From Paracoccus aurantiacus (lineage in GTDB: Bacteria > Pseudomonadota > Alphaproteobacteria > Rhodobacterales > Rhodobacteraceae), in the NCBI RefSeq assembly GCF_007993065.1, contig NZ_VOPL01000002.1, forward strand, positions 186,001 through 250,000: DNA of 64,000 nt, read 5' to 3'. Below are positions 43,120 to 53,750 of the stretch, piece after piece (position 1 is the first letter of the stretch; every line of letters begins with the position of its first letter). The notes beneath the pieces are model-generated. The model was not told the DNA's origin and searched no databases. It saw only the letters and a program-made list of their open reading frames with translations. A program made the translations under genes and the position numbers.

Positions 43120-44610
43120 TTAATGCGCCAGCAGTTCGTCCATCTCGCCGGGCTTGTCGTGGATGGCCAGCTTGTCGACGATGGTTTCCGAGGCCGCGTT
43201 CATGCCGACAATCGAAACGCCGATGCCCAGACGGCGGAATTTCAGCACGGCACTGTCAAGCGCCTGCACGCTGGAAATGTCCCAGATATGCGCGTCGGAG
43301 ACGTCGATGATGACGCGGTCCACCGGTTCGCGGAAGTTCAGCGCAGCGGTGAAATCCTCGATCGAGCCGTAAAACAACTGGCCCTCGGCATGGTAGGTGC
43401 GTGTGCGCCCGTCATCTGACAGGGACGTCGTGACGCGGAACAGCTGCGCGATCTTGGCGGCGAAGAAGATGCCTGACAGAAGCACACCGACCAGCACGCC
43501 GATGGCGAGGTTGTGGGTGTAAACCACCGCGATCACCGTCGCCAGCATGACGATGGAAGACGAACGGGGGTGAATGCGAAGGTTGCTGATCGACACCCAG
43601 GAAAAGGTGCTGATCGACACCATGATCATGATCGCCACAAGTGCGGGCATCGGGATCTGCGCGACCCAAGGGCCAAGAAAGACGCAGAAGATCAGCAGCA
43701 TGACGCCCGCGAAGAAGCAGCTGAGGCGACCCCTCCCGCCGGATTTCACGTTAATCATGCTTTGCCCGATCATCGCGCAGCCGGCCATGCCCCCCATGAA
43801 GCCGGTGGCGGTATTAGCGATGCCCTGACCGATGCATTCCTGATTGCGGCTGGTGCGCGTGTCGGTGAGTTCATCGACAAGGTTCTGCGTCATCAGGCTT
43901 TCCAGCAGGCCGACCACGGCGACGGCCAGCGAATAGGGGAAGATGATCGTCAGCGTTTCAAGGTTCAGCGGCACATCGGGCAGCAGGAAGACCGGCAGCG
44001 TATCGGGCAGTGCGCCCATATCGCCCACCGTCCGCACGTCGAGATTGAAGGCCAGCGAAATGGCCGTCAGCACCATGATGGTCACAAGTGGCGAGGGGAT
44101 CGCGCGGGTGATGCGCGGGAACAGGTAGATGATCGCAAGGCCCGCCGCGACCATGAAATAGGTCAGCGTGCTGACCCGGCGCGGGTCGAGTTCGGGCAGT
44201 TGCGCCATGAAGATCAGGATTGCCAGTGCGTTGACGAAGCCTGTCATCACCGATTTCGAAACATAGCGCATGACGAAGCCCAGTTTCAGCGCGCCCATCG
44301 CGATCTGCAAAAGTCCGGCCAGCACGGTTGCGGCCAGCAGGTATTGCAGCCCGTGATCGCGCACCAGTGTGACCATCAGGACGGCAGTGGCGGCGGTCGC
44401 GGCAGAGATCATGCCGGGCCGCCCGCCCGCCACCGCAGTAATCACCGCGATGGAAAAGCTGGCATAAAGGCCGATCTTCGGATCGACGCCGGCAATGATG
44501 GAAAAGGCAATCGCCTCGGGGATGAGGGCGAGCGCCACGACAAGGCCCGAAAGCAGGTCACGGCGGATATTGCCGGTCCATTCCCGGCGGTAGCGTTCAT
44601 ATTGGTTCAT
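43120..44610 (-). CDS. SulP-family anion permease with STAS domain
   Basis: A 496-residue carrier. About eleven membrane segments run from residue 17 to 390, starting [20 protein letters not shown], with the family block [20 protein letters not shown] then [13 protein letters not shown]. The C-terminal STAS domain (about 395-490) includes [17 protein letters not shown] and [20 protein letters not shown]. It may carry sulfate, bicarbonate or another anion. Met at 44610 ([11 protein letters not shown]) is preferred to Met at 44622. Confidence 0.9.
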   Translation of the reverse strand: MNQYERYRREWTGNIRRDLLSGLVVALALIPEAIAFSIIAGVDPKIGLYASFSIAVITAVAGGRPGMISAATAATAVLMVTLVRDHGLQYLLAATVLAGLLQIAMGALKLGFVMRYVSKSVMTGFVNALAILIFMAQLPELDPRRVSTLTYFMVAAGLAIIYLFPRITRAIPSPLVTIMVLTAISLAFNLDVRTVGDMGALPDTLPVFLLPDVPLNLETLTIIFPYSLAVAVVGLLESLMTQNLVDELTDTRTSRNQECIGQGIANTATGFMGGMAGCAMIGQSMINVKSGGRGRLSCFFAGVMLLIFCVFLGPWVAQIPMPALVAIMIMVSISTFSWVSISNLRIHPRSSSIVMLATVIAVVYTHNLAIGVLVGVLLSGIFFAAKIAQLFRVTTSLSDDGRTRTYHAEGQLFYGSIEDFTAALNFREPVDRVIIDVSDAHIWDISSVQALDSAVLKFRRLGIGVSIVGMNAASETIVDKLAIHDKPGEMDELLAH

Positions 44611-44793
44611 GCAGTCTTCCAAACCCGGCGGGGATGCCGGAAGCCGTTACGGGCCGTGTTCAGGTTGTCCGGCGGATGGGCGGCCGGAAGAGCCATCCGG
44701 GGATTGCACCCGGATCCTTGTTCGCTGCGGGCCGGATAGGGAAGAATGGCCGCGATTGCAACGCCCGGCCGGGATCGGCGCGCGACCGTTGCG

Positions 44794-44824
44794 AAAAAGC
44801 CCCGCCATCATGGGATGGCGGGGC
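44794..44824 (-). terminator. Rho-independent terminator of ccrM
   Basis: On the minus strand a perfect 11-bp GC-rich stem (44814-44824 with 44799-44809, loop of four) is followed by TTTTT at 44798-44794, about 60 bases after the ccrM stop. The rest of 44623-44793 is an upstream region for sulP without any gene seen. Confidence 0.85.
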
Positions 44825-44882
44825 AAGTTTGTCCGAGCCGAACGAGCGAGGCTGTCGGACATGGCGAAACTGTAATGGTGGA

Positions 44883-46084
<1,202 letters not shown>

Positions 46085-46086
<2 letters not shown>

Positions 46087-46732
46087 AATCAGTTGTGTTT
46101 GTGACTTTACACAAGATATTGTGGACAGGTGCGAAAGAACGCCGATGATATGGGGTCGGACCCAATTCGTTGAGCGCCCGCCTGTGATCGGCGGTGGGGT
46201 ATCCGGCATTGCGCTCCCACCCGTAGCCGGGAAACTGTTGCGCCAAATCCACCATGACGCGATCACGCGCCGTCTTGGCAAGGATCGACGCCGCCGCAAT
46301 TGAAAGCGACAGGGCGTCGCCCTTCACAATGGCGCGTCCTTTCATGGGCAGTTCCTGCGGCAGAAGGTTGCCGTCGATCAGCACCATATCCGGGGGCTGG
46401 GCCAATTGCGCCAGCGCGCGACACATCGCCGCATGCGAGGCGCGCAGGATGTTCAGGCGGTCGATCTCCTCTACCCAGACATGGACGACGGCCCAATCGC
46501 ATTTGGCGCGGATTTCCGCCTCGGCGGCGGCGCGCGCCCTGGGGCCGAGCTTCTTTGAATCGTTCAGACCGGATGGCTGGTTTTTCACATCAATAACAAC
46601 GGCCGCCGCTGTGACGGGGCCGGCGAGAGGACCGCGCCCGGCCTCGTCCACGCCCGCGACGCGACGCGCGCCGGCCGCGAATTCAGCGGTCTCATGCGCA
46701 AAATCGGGGAGGAGGCTAGACGATTTGGACAA
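46085..46732 (-). CDS. rnhB: Ribonuclease HII
   Basis: RNase HII cuts RNA in RNA/DNA hybrids and single ribonucleotides in DNA. The 215-residue enzyme has the GVDEAGRGPLAGPVTAAAVV motif with two catalytic acids, the DSKKL-type LNDSKKLGPRARA, and the VLIDGN and SILAKTARDRVMVDLAQQ motifs. The start at 46732 is followed by an acidic, non-conserved head. It is divergent from the GntR regulator and followed by ccrM. Confidence 0.95.
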
Positions 46733-46976
46733 CTGATCTATTTCCTGATATGCCTGTTGAAACTGGACCGTTAAGTTCAGAAGCGCGTGAGCATGGGCTT
46801 GTTATTGTATGGAACACCACCCAAATGTCCTGACTTGACGAATGTTGGCCGTCATCGCGCCGGAAATACATCTCACGATTGAGTGAGAGAGTTCGATTCT
46901 TCTGGCTATATGGACAGCTTTACTTACCTAATTTTTGTTTTCTATCTCTGCCTAAACCAAGGGGTCTTTTTACACC

Positions 46977-47729
46977 ATGCTGGTCGCAAAAGGTGAAACA
47001 ACATTGGCAGAAGGATGCCTGCGGCCTGCGGGTCGTCCGGCGCTGAACACCTGGCAGGCGGTTCAAACCGAAGTGCTGCGCCGCATCCGCAGCGGAGAAT
47101 GGATCGCGGGCCAGCTTATCCCGACCGAGCATCAGCTTGCCGCCGAGATGGGCTGCGCCCGCGCCACGATCAACCGCGCAATGTGCCAGCTTGCACGCGA
47201 CGGGATCGTGCAGCGCCGCCGCCGGGTCGGGACGCGCGTTTCGGATACGCGCGTGCCGGAAGCAGGCGCCGAAGCGGTGCCGATCCGCACCGAGGTCGAG
47301 GCGACGGGCGCGAGCTATGGCTATCATCTGGCCGGACATGACATCGTTCCTGCGCCGGGCGAAATCGCCGCGATCATGCATATCCCCGATGCCGAGAACC
47401 TGCTTCGTTACCGCGCCCTTATCACGGCCGACGACCAGGCCTATTGCGTCGAGGTCGGCTATCTTGCGCGTCAGGGCGCGGCGGGGCTTACCGAGGACAT
47501 GCTGGGCGAGGCCGAGCCGCTGGAATGGATGCGCCAGCGGGTCGAACATCTGTCCGGGCGGATCGAGATTCACGCCACCCGCCTGACTGGCGAATGCGCG
47601 GCCGATCTTGGTGCGGAAAAGGGGTTGCCCGTTCTGACGCTGGACCGCACCTTGTGGTGTGACGGCAGTCCGCTGTCGCATTCGCGCCGCGTCTATCCGC
47701 CGGGCCACCGCGTCAGTTTCGCGCGTTGA
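46977..47729 (+). CDS. GntR/HutC-family regulator with UTRA domain
   Basis: A 250-residue transcription factor. The winged HTH is in WQAVQTEVLRRIRSGEWIAG then PTEHQLAAEMGCARATINRA, with wing IVQRRRRVGTRV. The C-terminal UTRA effector domain (about 100-245) ends VLTLDRTLWCDGSPLSHSR. HutC-type members sense small metabolites. No sugar or amino-acid transport gene lies beside it. The 244-base gap to rnhB contains CTCAC-GATTGA-GTGAG (about 46873-46888) as a possible operator and one GATTC. Confidence 0.88.
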   Translation: MLVAKGETTLAEGCLRPAGRPALNTWQAVQTEVLRRIRSGEWIAGQLIPTEHQLAAEMGCARATINRAMCQLARDGIVQRRRRVGTRVSDTRVPEAGAEAVPIRTEVEATGASYGYHLAGHDIVPAPGEIAAIMHIPDAENLLRYRALITADDQAYCVEVGYLARQGAAGLTEDMLGEAEPLEWMRQRVEHLSGRIEIHATRLTGECAADLGAEKGLPVLTLDRTLWCDGSPLSHSRRVYPPGHRVSFAR

Positions 47730-47782
47730 TCTGGTCCTTCGAAGCGGCTAACCGGATGAACCGTTCGAAGCAGGAGTAACCA

Positions 47783-49237
47783 ATGACCGCCCCCTCGCGC
47801 CTTGCCGCCCTCGCGGCGCTTTTGCTGATTCAGCCTGCTTTGGCCTTCGCCGCGCCGGTCACGCCCGAAGCGATCGAGAGCGCAACCTATGGCGGTGGGC
47901 CGTTGCCGCCCGGCCAGTCGGCGCTGACCGCGAAGGCGCAGGTGATGCTTGACCGGGCCGGCACATCGCCGGGTGTCATAGATGGAATCAATGGCGGGAT
48001 GAGCCGCAGTGCCATTGCCGCGTTCGAACGCCGCAGCGGGCTGCCTGCCGATGGCCAGATGGACCCCGCGGTCTGGGCGGCGCTTCTGCCTTTCGCCGGC
48101 GGTGCGATGATCACGGATTACACCATCACCGATGCCGATGTGTCGGAACTGACCCAGCATATCCCGAACGACTATCTGGAAAAGGCGAACATGACCTCGC
48201 TCGGCTATACCAGCGTCGCCGAAAAGCTGGGCGAGCGTTTTCACATGGACGAAAAGTTCATCGGCGTGCTGAACCCGGGTGTCGCGCTGACGGCCGGCAC
48301 GACAATCAAGGTGATTGCGCCGTCGAAGCCGCTGCGCGCGAAGGTCGCGCGCATCTTCATCGAGAAGGCGACAAACCGCGTCGCGGCCTATGATGCCGAG
48401 GGGCATATGGTGGTGAATTATCCCGCCACGATCGGGTCCGCCGAAACGCCCTCGCCCAGTGGCACGCACACGGTCCGCGCTGTGGCGATGAACCCGGAAT
48501 ATACGTATAATCCCTCGATCAACTTTACCCAGGGCGAGAACAAGTCGGTGCTGACATTGCCGCCGGGGCCGAACGGCCCGGTCGGCACGGTCTGGATCGC
48601 GCTGACCAAGCCGACTTACGGGCTGCATGGAACGCCGACGCCGTCGCGCCTGTTCGTCAACGAATCGCATGGTTGTGTGCGTCTGACCAACTGGGACGCA
48701 GAAGAACTGGCCCATATGGTGCAGCCCGGTGTCACCTCGGTCGAGTTTCTGGAAAAGGGGACGACGATCGCCGACATCATGGGCGAGGCAAGCGGCGTGT
48801 CGAAATCGGTGCAGGCGGCGGCAAGCTCGGCAGCTTCTGTGGCCACGCAGGGCGGCGCAGGGGTGGCGGTTCTGGCATCCTCGCGCGCGCCGGCGCCGCG
48901 CCCGGCTGATCTGGTCGCGGGCGGCGCGGTGACGCAGCCGGCGACGGTGACGCCCGCGGCAACCCCGGCGGTCACGACATCGGCCAGCCCCGCCGCGCCG
49001 TCGGCGGCGACCAGCAGCGGCGCGCTGATCCCGCCTGCCGCGCCGGCTGCGACAACAGCGCCGACGGTCGTGCCACCTGCGCCGACGGTCCCGGCAGACG
49101 GATCAGCCACAGACCCGCTTTCGGCTGCGGTCGAGGCCGCGACGACGGGCGCGGATGTGGTTGTCACCGAACCGTCGGCGACAACACCGCTGCTGCCGGT
49201 TCCGACCGATGGGGCTGCCGCAACAGCGGGCAACTGA
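47783..49237 (+). CDS. Exported L,D-transpeptidase (YkuD) with peptidoglycan-binding domain
   Basis: A 484-residue exported enzyme. A signal peptide (MTAPSRLAALAALLLIQPAL) is followed by a PG-binding-like helix bundle (residues 48-110, LTAKAQVMLDRAGTSPGVID), a LysM-like segment near 170 and the YkuD domain (about 195-330). The catalytic HGTPTPSRLFVNESHGCVRL motif has His and Cys. The last 140 residues are an Ala/Pro/Thr/Val-rich, low-complexity tail. It likely makes 3-3 cross-links or attaches proteins to murein. AGGAG at 47773 supports the start. The extensin-like gene follows at once. Confidence 0.9.
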   Translation: MTAPSRLAALAALLLIQPALAFAAPVTPEAIESATYGGGPLPPGQSALTAKAQVMLDRAGTSPGVIDGINGGMSRSAIAAFERRSGLPADGQMDPAVWAALLPFAGGAMITDYTITDADVSELTQHIPNDYLEKANMTSLGYTSVAEKLGERFHMDEKFIGVLNPGVALTAGTTIKVIAPSKPLRAKVARIFIEKATNRVAAYDAEGHMVVNYPATIGSAETPSPSGTHTVRAVAMNPEYTYNPSINFTQGENKSVLTLPPGPNGPVGTVWIALTKPTYGLHGTPTPSRLFVNESHGCVRLTNWDAEELAHMVQPGVTSVEFLEKGTTIADIMGEASGVSKSVQAAASSAASVATQGGAGVAVLASSRAPAPRPADLVAGGAVTQPATVTPAATPAVTTSASPAAPSAATSSGALIPPAAPAATTAPTVVPPAPTVPADGSATDPLSAAVEAATTGADVVVTEPSATTPLLPVPTDGAAATAGN

Positions 49238-49241
49238 CCCC

Positions 49242-50108
49242 GTGGTCCGCCTTGTGACAGCAGCGTTTTTCGCGGCATTCGCCGTGGGCTCGCTTGCTGC
49301 GGGCGCGCAGCAGGTCGCGCAGCCGCTGGGGTTCGGTGCAGAGATAACATCACCGGGCGAGACAGAGGCCGAGGCCCTGTTGGGGGACGCCACGCGTCCG
49401 CCCGCGCGTCCGGTGGGTGCCGATGGACCCCAACCACAGCGCCCACAGGCGACACCGGCAGCGCCCGCCGATCCAGCGCTTAAGACAGAACCCGCCGCGC
49501 CAGCAGCCGTGCCCGCCGCACCGGCCTGGCAGCAGGCAGCCGAAAACATCTTCAGCTATCGCCTTTGCCTTCTGAACCTGGACATGATGCAGGTTCGCTA
49601 TGAGGAGGTTCAGCCGATCACCTCGGCAGAGGATCGCGATTGCGGCATCGCCCGCCCGCTGCGCGTGACGCAGTTGCAGCCCGGCGTCGAGATCCCCGGC
49701 GGGGCGGAGATGCGCTGCGATACCGCTCGTCGCCTTGCCTTGTGGATGCGGAACGAGGCCCAGCCTGCGGCGGTTCTGCTGCCGGGAAGTCCGCGGATCA
49801 CCGCGCTGCTGCCCGGATCGACCTATCAGTGCCGCGCACGAATCGGCGGGGCATCGGACAGGCTGTCGGAACATGCGCTGGGAAATGCGTTCGACATTGC
49901 TGCGCTGCGCTTTTCGGACGGACAGGAAATACCGGTCGAGCCGCGCGATGACAGTGGCCAGCTTGAAGAGGCATTTCAGAAGGCGATACGTTATGGTGCC
50001 TGCCTTTATTTCACCACGGTTCTCGGACCGGGGTCGAACGCGGCGCACGACAACCACCTGCATTTCGACATTGCCGCGCGCAAGGGCGGCTGGCGGCTTT
50101 GCGAATAG
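49242..50108 (+). CDS. Extensin-family exported protein (extensin-like C-terminal domain)
   Basis: About 288 residues from a GTG start four bases after the transpeptidase stop (the upstream frame to 49155 belongs to that gene). A signal-like stretch VTAAFFAAFAVGSLAAGAQQ is followed by a Pro/Ala-rich linker and the extensin-like domain: CGIARPLRVTQLQPGVEI, LALWMRNEAQPAAV, RLSEHALGNAFDIAALRFSD, then HDNHLHFDIA. The HALGNAFD and HxHxD pattern suggests a zinc site like that of D,D- or L,D-peptidases. A wall-related role is inferred from its neighbour. Confidence 0.85.
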   Translation: MVRLVTAAFFAAFAVGSLAAGAQQVAQPLGFGAEITSPGETEAEALLGDATRPPARPVGADGPQPQRPQATPAAPADPALKTEPAAPAAVPAAPAWQQAAENIFSYRLCLLNLDMMQVRYEEVQPITSAEDRDCGIARPLRVTQLQPGVEIPGGAEMRCDTARRLALWMRNEAQPAAVLLPGSPRITALLPGSTYQCRARIGGASDRLSEHALGNAFDIAALRFSDGQEIPVEPRDDSGQLEEAFQKAIRYGACLYFTTVLGPGSNAAHDNHLHFDIAARKGGWRLCE

Positions 50109-50150
50109 ACGGGGTCGCATCGCGATCTGCCAGCGCGGCGGATCAGCGGA

Positions 50151-50879
50151 TCAGCGGCGAAGCTTTTCCATATCCAGATAATCCGGACTGAAGCGCGCGA
50201 GCGCCGCCAATCCGTCCCAGTTCAGAATGTCGATCTCTGTGCCTGACCAGCGGATCAGACCGCGCTCGCGAAGGTCGCGGACGGCGCGGTTGATATGGAT
50301 CGGCGAATAGCCAAGGATGCTGGCCAGATCGCGCTGAAGAAGCGGCAGGGTGAAGTGATAGTCGCTGGCCGCCCCGACAGCGGCAAGACGGGTGTAGAGT
50401 TCGCAGATGAGATGCGCGAGATGCGCGCTCGACCGCAGCGAGGCAGCGGCCACCAGCCATTGGCGATGGATCGCCGCATCAATGGTCGTCGACATCCATA
50501 GCAGCCGCGTCAGATGCGGCCATTCGTCTGTCAGATCGCGAAGTTGGTCGTGGCTGACGAATTCCACCTCGGTCGGGCCCATCGCGATGACGGTATGTTC
50601 AAGCCCGGCCAGCACGAAACCGTGCAGATCCACGAAGTCGCCCGGCACATGCAGGGCTGTGATGACGCGGTCATTCCCTCGGGTCAGAAGATGCACGCGT
50701 GCTGACATGCCTGCGATCATCAGGCAGCTTTCTTCGGCCACGACCTCGCGCGCGACGATCACCTCGCCGCCGCTGAACCGCACCCGCCGCGTCCTGAGCG
50801 CTTTCAGGCGCGCACGCTCGCGCTCGCTGAGCGAATCGCGCTTTTCAAGATAGCGAATGAAATAGTCTGACAGAGCCAC
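50151..50879 (-). CDS. Crp/Fnr-family transcriptional regulator
   Basis: A 242-residue regulator with an N-terminal cyclic-nucleotide-binding-like beta-roll (FSGGEVIVAREVVAEESCLM, then ALHVPGDFVDLHGFVLAGLE) and a C-terminal Crp-type HTH (LPLLQRDLASILGYSPIHIN). No Cys set for an Fe-S cluster is present, so it is not an Fnr-type oxygen sensor. GTG at 50879 is chosen since AAGGAA precedes it; an upstream Met at 50951 lacks homology. It lies between the extensin-like gene and fliI. Confidence 0.85.
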   Translation of the reverse strand: MALSDYFIRYLEKRDSLSERERARLKALRTRRVRFSGGEVIVAREVVAEESCLMIAGMSARVHLLTRGNDRVITALHVPGDFVDLHGFVLAGLEHTVIAMGPTEVEFVSHDQLRDLTDEWPHLTRLLWMSTTIDAAIHRQWLVAAASLRSSAHLAHLICELYTRLAAVGAASDYHFTLPLLQRDLASILGYSPIHINRAVRDLRERGLIRWSGTEIDILNWDGLAALARFSPDYLDMEKLRR

Positions 50880-50982
50880 GGCATTTCCTTGGACGGCTGG
50901 CGGAAACTGCAGGATTCGATGAAAAATCGCAATGCAGTGCTGTGATAACATTCGTTAAACGCACAGGTTCCCGATCTGTCCG

Positions 50983-52311
50983 TCAGATGCGCTGAGTTCC
51001 GCCCCGCGGTGCCCTGAGCGCGCTTGACAGCATCGCGAAGCTTGATGCGCAGCCATCGGGGCTGCTGAGCGCCACGAACTTGTCGAGCGCGGGGTAAAGG
51101 CGAACCGCTTCGTCAAGCGCCGGGTCCGACCCGCTGGCATAAAGCCCCGCCCGGATCATCAGTTCCGATTCCGCATAGGCACCGAGCGCAGCCCTTGCGC
51201 GCCCGATCAGCGCATTCTCGGCGTCGGTTGCCGCATGCGGCAGCGAACGCGACACGGAACGCAAGACGTCAACCGCAGGGAAGCGCCCGCGTTCGGCAAT
51301 GGCGCGGTCCAGCACGACATGGCCGTCAAGAACGCCGCGCAGAATGTCGGCGACCGGCTCTTCCATGTCGGAACCGGCGACGAGCACGCTGAAGATGCCG
51401 GTTATGTCACCTTTGCCTTCCGGTCCCGGCCCGGCGCGTTCGGCCAGCGACATGATGAGATGCGATGTCGAGGGCGGAAAGCCGCGATATGACGCGCTTT
51501 CGCCCGAGGCGAGTGCGACCTCTCGATGCGCTTCGGCGAAACGGGTGATCGAATCGGCAAGCAGCAAAACATGCCGGCCCGCGTCACGGAAATGTTCCGC
51601 CACCGCCATCGCGGCCCAGGCACAGCGCCGCCGGATCAGCGGCGACTGGTCCGACGTCGCGGCCACGACGACCGCGCGCGCCATACCTTCCGCGCCAAGC
51701 ACGTTCTCGACAAATTCACGCAACTCACGCCCACGCTCTCCGATCAGCGCGATGACCACGATATCGGCGTCCACACCGCGCGAAAGATTGGCGAGCAGGG
51801 TCGATTTCCCGACGCCCGATCCCGCGAAAAGTCCGATTCGCTGACCCCGGACGATGGGCAGAAGCGTGTCGAACACCGCCAGCCCCGTGTCGAGCCGCGC
51901 GCCAAGGCGCTTTCGCGTGACCGCAGCGGGCGGCGAGGCGTTGAAGCTTCGCTCTGCCCTGCCGGGCGACATCGGCCTTCCGTCCAGCGGATTGCCGAAC
52001 GGGTCGATGATCCGCCCGATCCATGTGTCAGACGGCGAAAGGCGCGGCGCGAAGATCAGCTCGACCTCGGCGCCGATTGACAGTCCCTCGACCGGGGCTT
52101 CCGGCAGGATTTCGGCGTATTGGCCGCCAAGCGCCACGACCTCGCCCGCGAGACCGCTTTGCGCCGACAGAACGACGCGATCCCCGATCGAGGCATGGGT
52201 GTTCAGGCCGGCGACGCGCACGAGGCCCGCGCGAACCTCGGTGACGGAACCGAAATAGCGCGGGATGCGCAGGCGCGTGATCCCGGCTGCAATAGATTCA
52301 ATTCTATCCAT
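50983..52311 (-). CDS. fliI: Flagellar export ATPase FliI
   Basis: A 442-residue type III export ATPase related to F1-beta. Walker A is GLFAGSGVGKSTLLANLSRG (about residue 165), and the arginine/Glu region is VVIALIGERGRELREFVENV. Walker B is VLLLADSITRFAEAHREVAL, and the family block ESASYRGFPPSTSHLIMSLA follows. It powers flagellar protein secretion. It is divergent from the flgB operon, with a 98-base region between that carries a CtrA-box-like site. Confidence 0.94.
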   Translation of the reverse strand: MDRIESIAAGITRLRIPRYFGSVTEVRAGLVRVAGLNTHASIGDRVVLSAQSGLAGEVVALGGQYAEILPEAPVEGLSIGAEVELIFAPRLSPSDTWIGRIIDPFGNPLDGRPMSPGRAERSFNASPPAAVTRKRLGARLDTGLAVFDTLLPIVRGQRIGLFAGSGVGKSTLLANLSRGVDADIVVIALIGERGRELREFVENVLGAEGMARAVVVAATSDQSPLIRRRCAWAAMAVAEHFRDAGRHVLLLADSITRFAEAHREVALASGESASYRGFPPSTSHLIMSLAERAGPGPEGKGDITGIFSVLVAGSDMEEPVADILRGVLDGHVVLDRAIAERGRFPAVDVLRSVSRSLPHAATDAENALIGRARAALGAYAESELMIRAGLYASGSDPALDEAVRLYPALDKFVALSSPDGCASSFAMLSSALRAPRGGTQRI

Positions 52312-52373
52312 TTTTCTGCCTCATGCTCTGCCAGGAATTTTCCGGCTCGAAACGGTTTCTAAACCAGTTCGGG

Positions 52374-52388
52374 TTAAGACCGGGTTTA
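52374..52388. promoter_or_regulatory. CtrA-box-like site between fliI and flgB
   Basis: TTAA at 52374-52377, seven bases, then TTTA at 52385-52388. Read wider it is GGTTAA-N5-GGTTTA, one mismatch from the TTAACC-N5-TTAACC CtrA consensus on the other strand. A palindrome GGTTTCTAAACC lies near 52354. It is placed to drive one or both flagellar units. Confidence 0.4.
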
Positions 52389-52410
52389 TCGCGGCAGAGG
52401 AGAAGCCTCT

Positions 52411-52794
52411 TTGTTGGAAAGACTTGAAACGATCCGCATGGCGCGCGCGATGACCGCGCATGCGGCTGAACGCACGAAGATCATTGCCGGAAATGTCGCA
52501 AATGCCGACACGCCCGGCTTTCGCGCCCGCGACCTGGAACCTTTCGCCAGGGCCTATCGCGGTGGTGCCGATGCATTGCGCGCGACCCGCGCAGGGCATG
52601 TGACATCAGGTGCCGAGGGGTTCAGCGCCCGCATCACCGAAGATGAGGGCGAGCGCGCGCCCAACGGCAACTACGTCTCGCTGGAGGAGGAGATGGTCAA
52701 GACCGCCGAAGCCAAGCGCGCACATGAGCTGTCGATTGCGGTCTACAGGTCGTCTCTCAGCATGCTGCGCACCGCCATCGGGCGGAAGGGGTAA
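52411..52794 (+). CDS. flgB: Flagellar basal-body rod protein FlgB
   Basis: A 127-residue proximal rod subunit. It has the N-terminal rod-family helix and motif IIAGNVANADTPGFRARDL. The C-terminal helix EMVKTAEAKRAHELSIAVYR is also typical. The start is TTG at 52411, about eight bases after GAGGAGA. It is the first gene of a nine-gene flagellar operon. Confidence 0.93.
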   Translation: MLERLETIRMARAMTAHAAERTKIIAGNVANADTPGFRARDLEPFARAYRGGADALRATRAGHVTSGAEGFSARITEDEGERAPNGNYVSLEEEMVKTAEAKRAHELSIAVYRSSLSMLRTAIGRKG

Positions 52795-52797
52795 GAT

Positions 52798-53190
52798 ATG
52801 GATGCTCGGGTTTCCGCGACGACGATCGCGGCCTACGGCATGAAGGCGCAGGCCGACAGGCTGCGCCATGTGTCGGAAAACATCGCGAATGCCGATACGC
52901 CCGGCTATCGCCGCAAGCTGGTCAGCTTCGATGCGGTGATTGAAAACGCCCGCCCGACCGGCCTTGTCGAAGCGTCAGAGCCACGTCTCGACCGGACCGA
53001 ACTTCCGCGAATTTACGACCCCGCGCACCCGATGGCGGACGGCCAGGGGTTCTATGACGGATCGAATGTCGATCTTGTCGTCGAAATGGCCGACGCGCGC
53101 GAGGCCACCCGCAGTTACGAGGCCAATTTGCGCGTGTTCGAGCAGTCGCGCCAGATGTCTGCCTCTCTTCTTGATCTGCTTCGCCGCTGA
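52798..53190 (+). CDS. flgC: Flagellar basal-body rod protein FlgC
   Basis: A 130-residue rod subunit. The motif HVSENIANADTPGYRRKLVS near residue 25 and the C-terminal YEANLRVFEQSRQMSASLLD are typical of FlgC. PRIYDPAHPMADGQGFYDGS is the conserved loop before the last helix. It lies four bases after flgB. Confidence 0.94.
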   Translation: MDARVSATTIAAYGMKAQADRLRHVSENIANADTPGYRRKLVSFDAVIENARPTGLVEASEPRLDRTELPRIYDPAHPMADGQGFYDGSNVDLVVEMADAREATRSYEANLRVFEQSRQMSASLLDLLRR

Positions 53191-53201
53191 AAGGATTTCT
53201 C

Positions 53202-53480
53202 ATGATTTCGCCCGCAAACGCTGCCTCGGCATATATCCGCGCGACGCAGGCCGCACCGCCGCGGCCCCTGGAAGACTCGCAGCTTGGCAAAGCGGCACAG
53301 GGGTTCGAACAGGCCATGGCATCTGCCGATCAGGCTGCAATCGGCGCGATGTCCGGCACAACCGAAACACATCAACTCGTCCAGTCCCTGACCGAGGCGG
53401 AATTCGCGCTCGATGCGGCGGTCGCCATTCGCGACAAGGTGGTCGAGGCCTATCAGGAAATCCTGCGGATGCCGGTGTGA
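53202..53480 (+). CDS. fliE: Flagellar hook-basal body protein FliE
   Basis: A 92-residue protein joining the MS ring and rod. The C-terminal TETHQLVQSLTEAEFALDAA then RDKVVEAYQEILRMPV is the conserved FliE end (EAYQEILRMPV). The head is variable and Ala/Pro-rich. It lies between flgC and fliQ as in other Rhodobacterales clusters. Confidence 0.92.
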   Translation: MISPANAASAYIRATQAAPPRPLEDSQLGKAAQGFEQAMASADQAAIGAMSGTTETHQLVQSLTEAEFALDAAVAIRDKVVEAYQEILRMPV

Positions 53481-53481
53481 C

Positions 53482-53748
53482 ATGGATGAAAACCTGATCT
53501 TCGATCTCGTTCGCCAGTCGCTGTGGATAGCGGTGCGAATGTCAGCACCGCTTCTGGCGGTCGCACTGATGACCGGCGTCATCATCGGACTGTTTCAGGC
53601 GCTGACATCGGTGCAGGAAATGACGCTGACCTTCGTGCCGAAGGTGGGGCTGATGCTGGCGGTTTTCTGGGTTTCGATGAGCTTCATGACGGCGATCCTG
53701 TCAGGCTTCTTCACGGATGCCGTCATTCCGCTGATCGAGGCGGGCTGA
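53482..53748 (+). CDS. fliQ: Flagellar export gate protein FliQ
   Basis: An 88-residue inner-membrane protein with two hydrophobic helices (APLLAVALMTGVIIGLFQAL and LMLAVFWVSMSFMTAILSGF). Between them is TSVQEMTLTFVPKV, the conserved FliQ loop. Met at 53482 starts one base after the fliE stop. Partners fliP and fliR are not in the window. Confidence 0.94.
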   Translation: MDENLIFDLVRQSLWIAVRMSAPLLAVALMTGVIIGLFQALTSVQEMTLTFVPKVGLMLAVFWVSMSFMTAILSGFFTDAVIPLIEAG

Positions 53749-53750
53749 GG

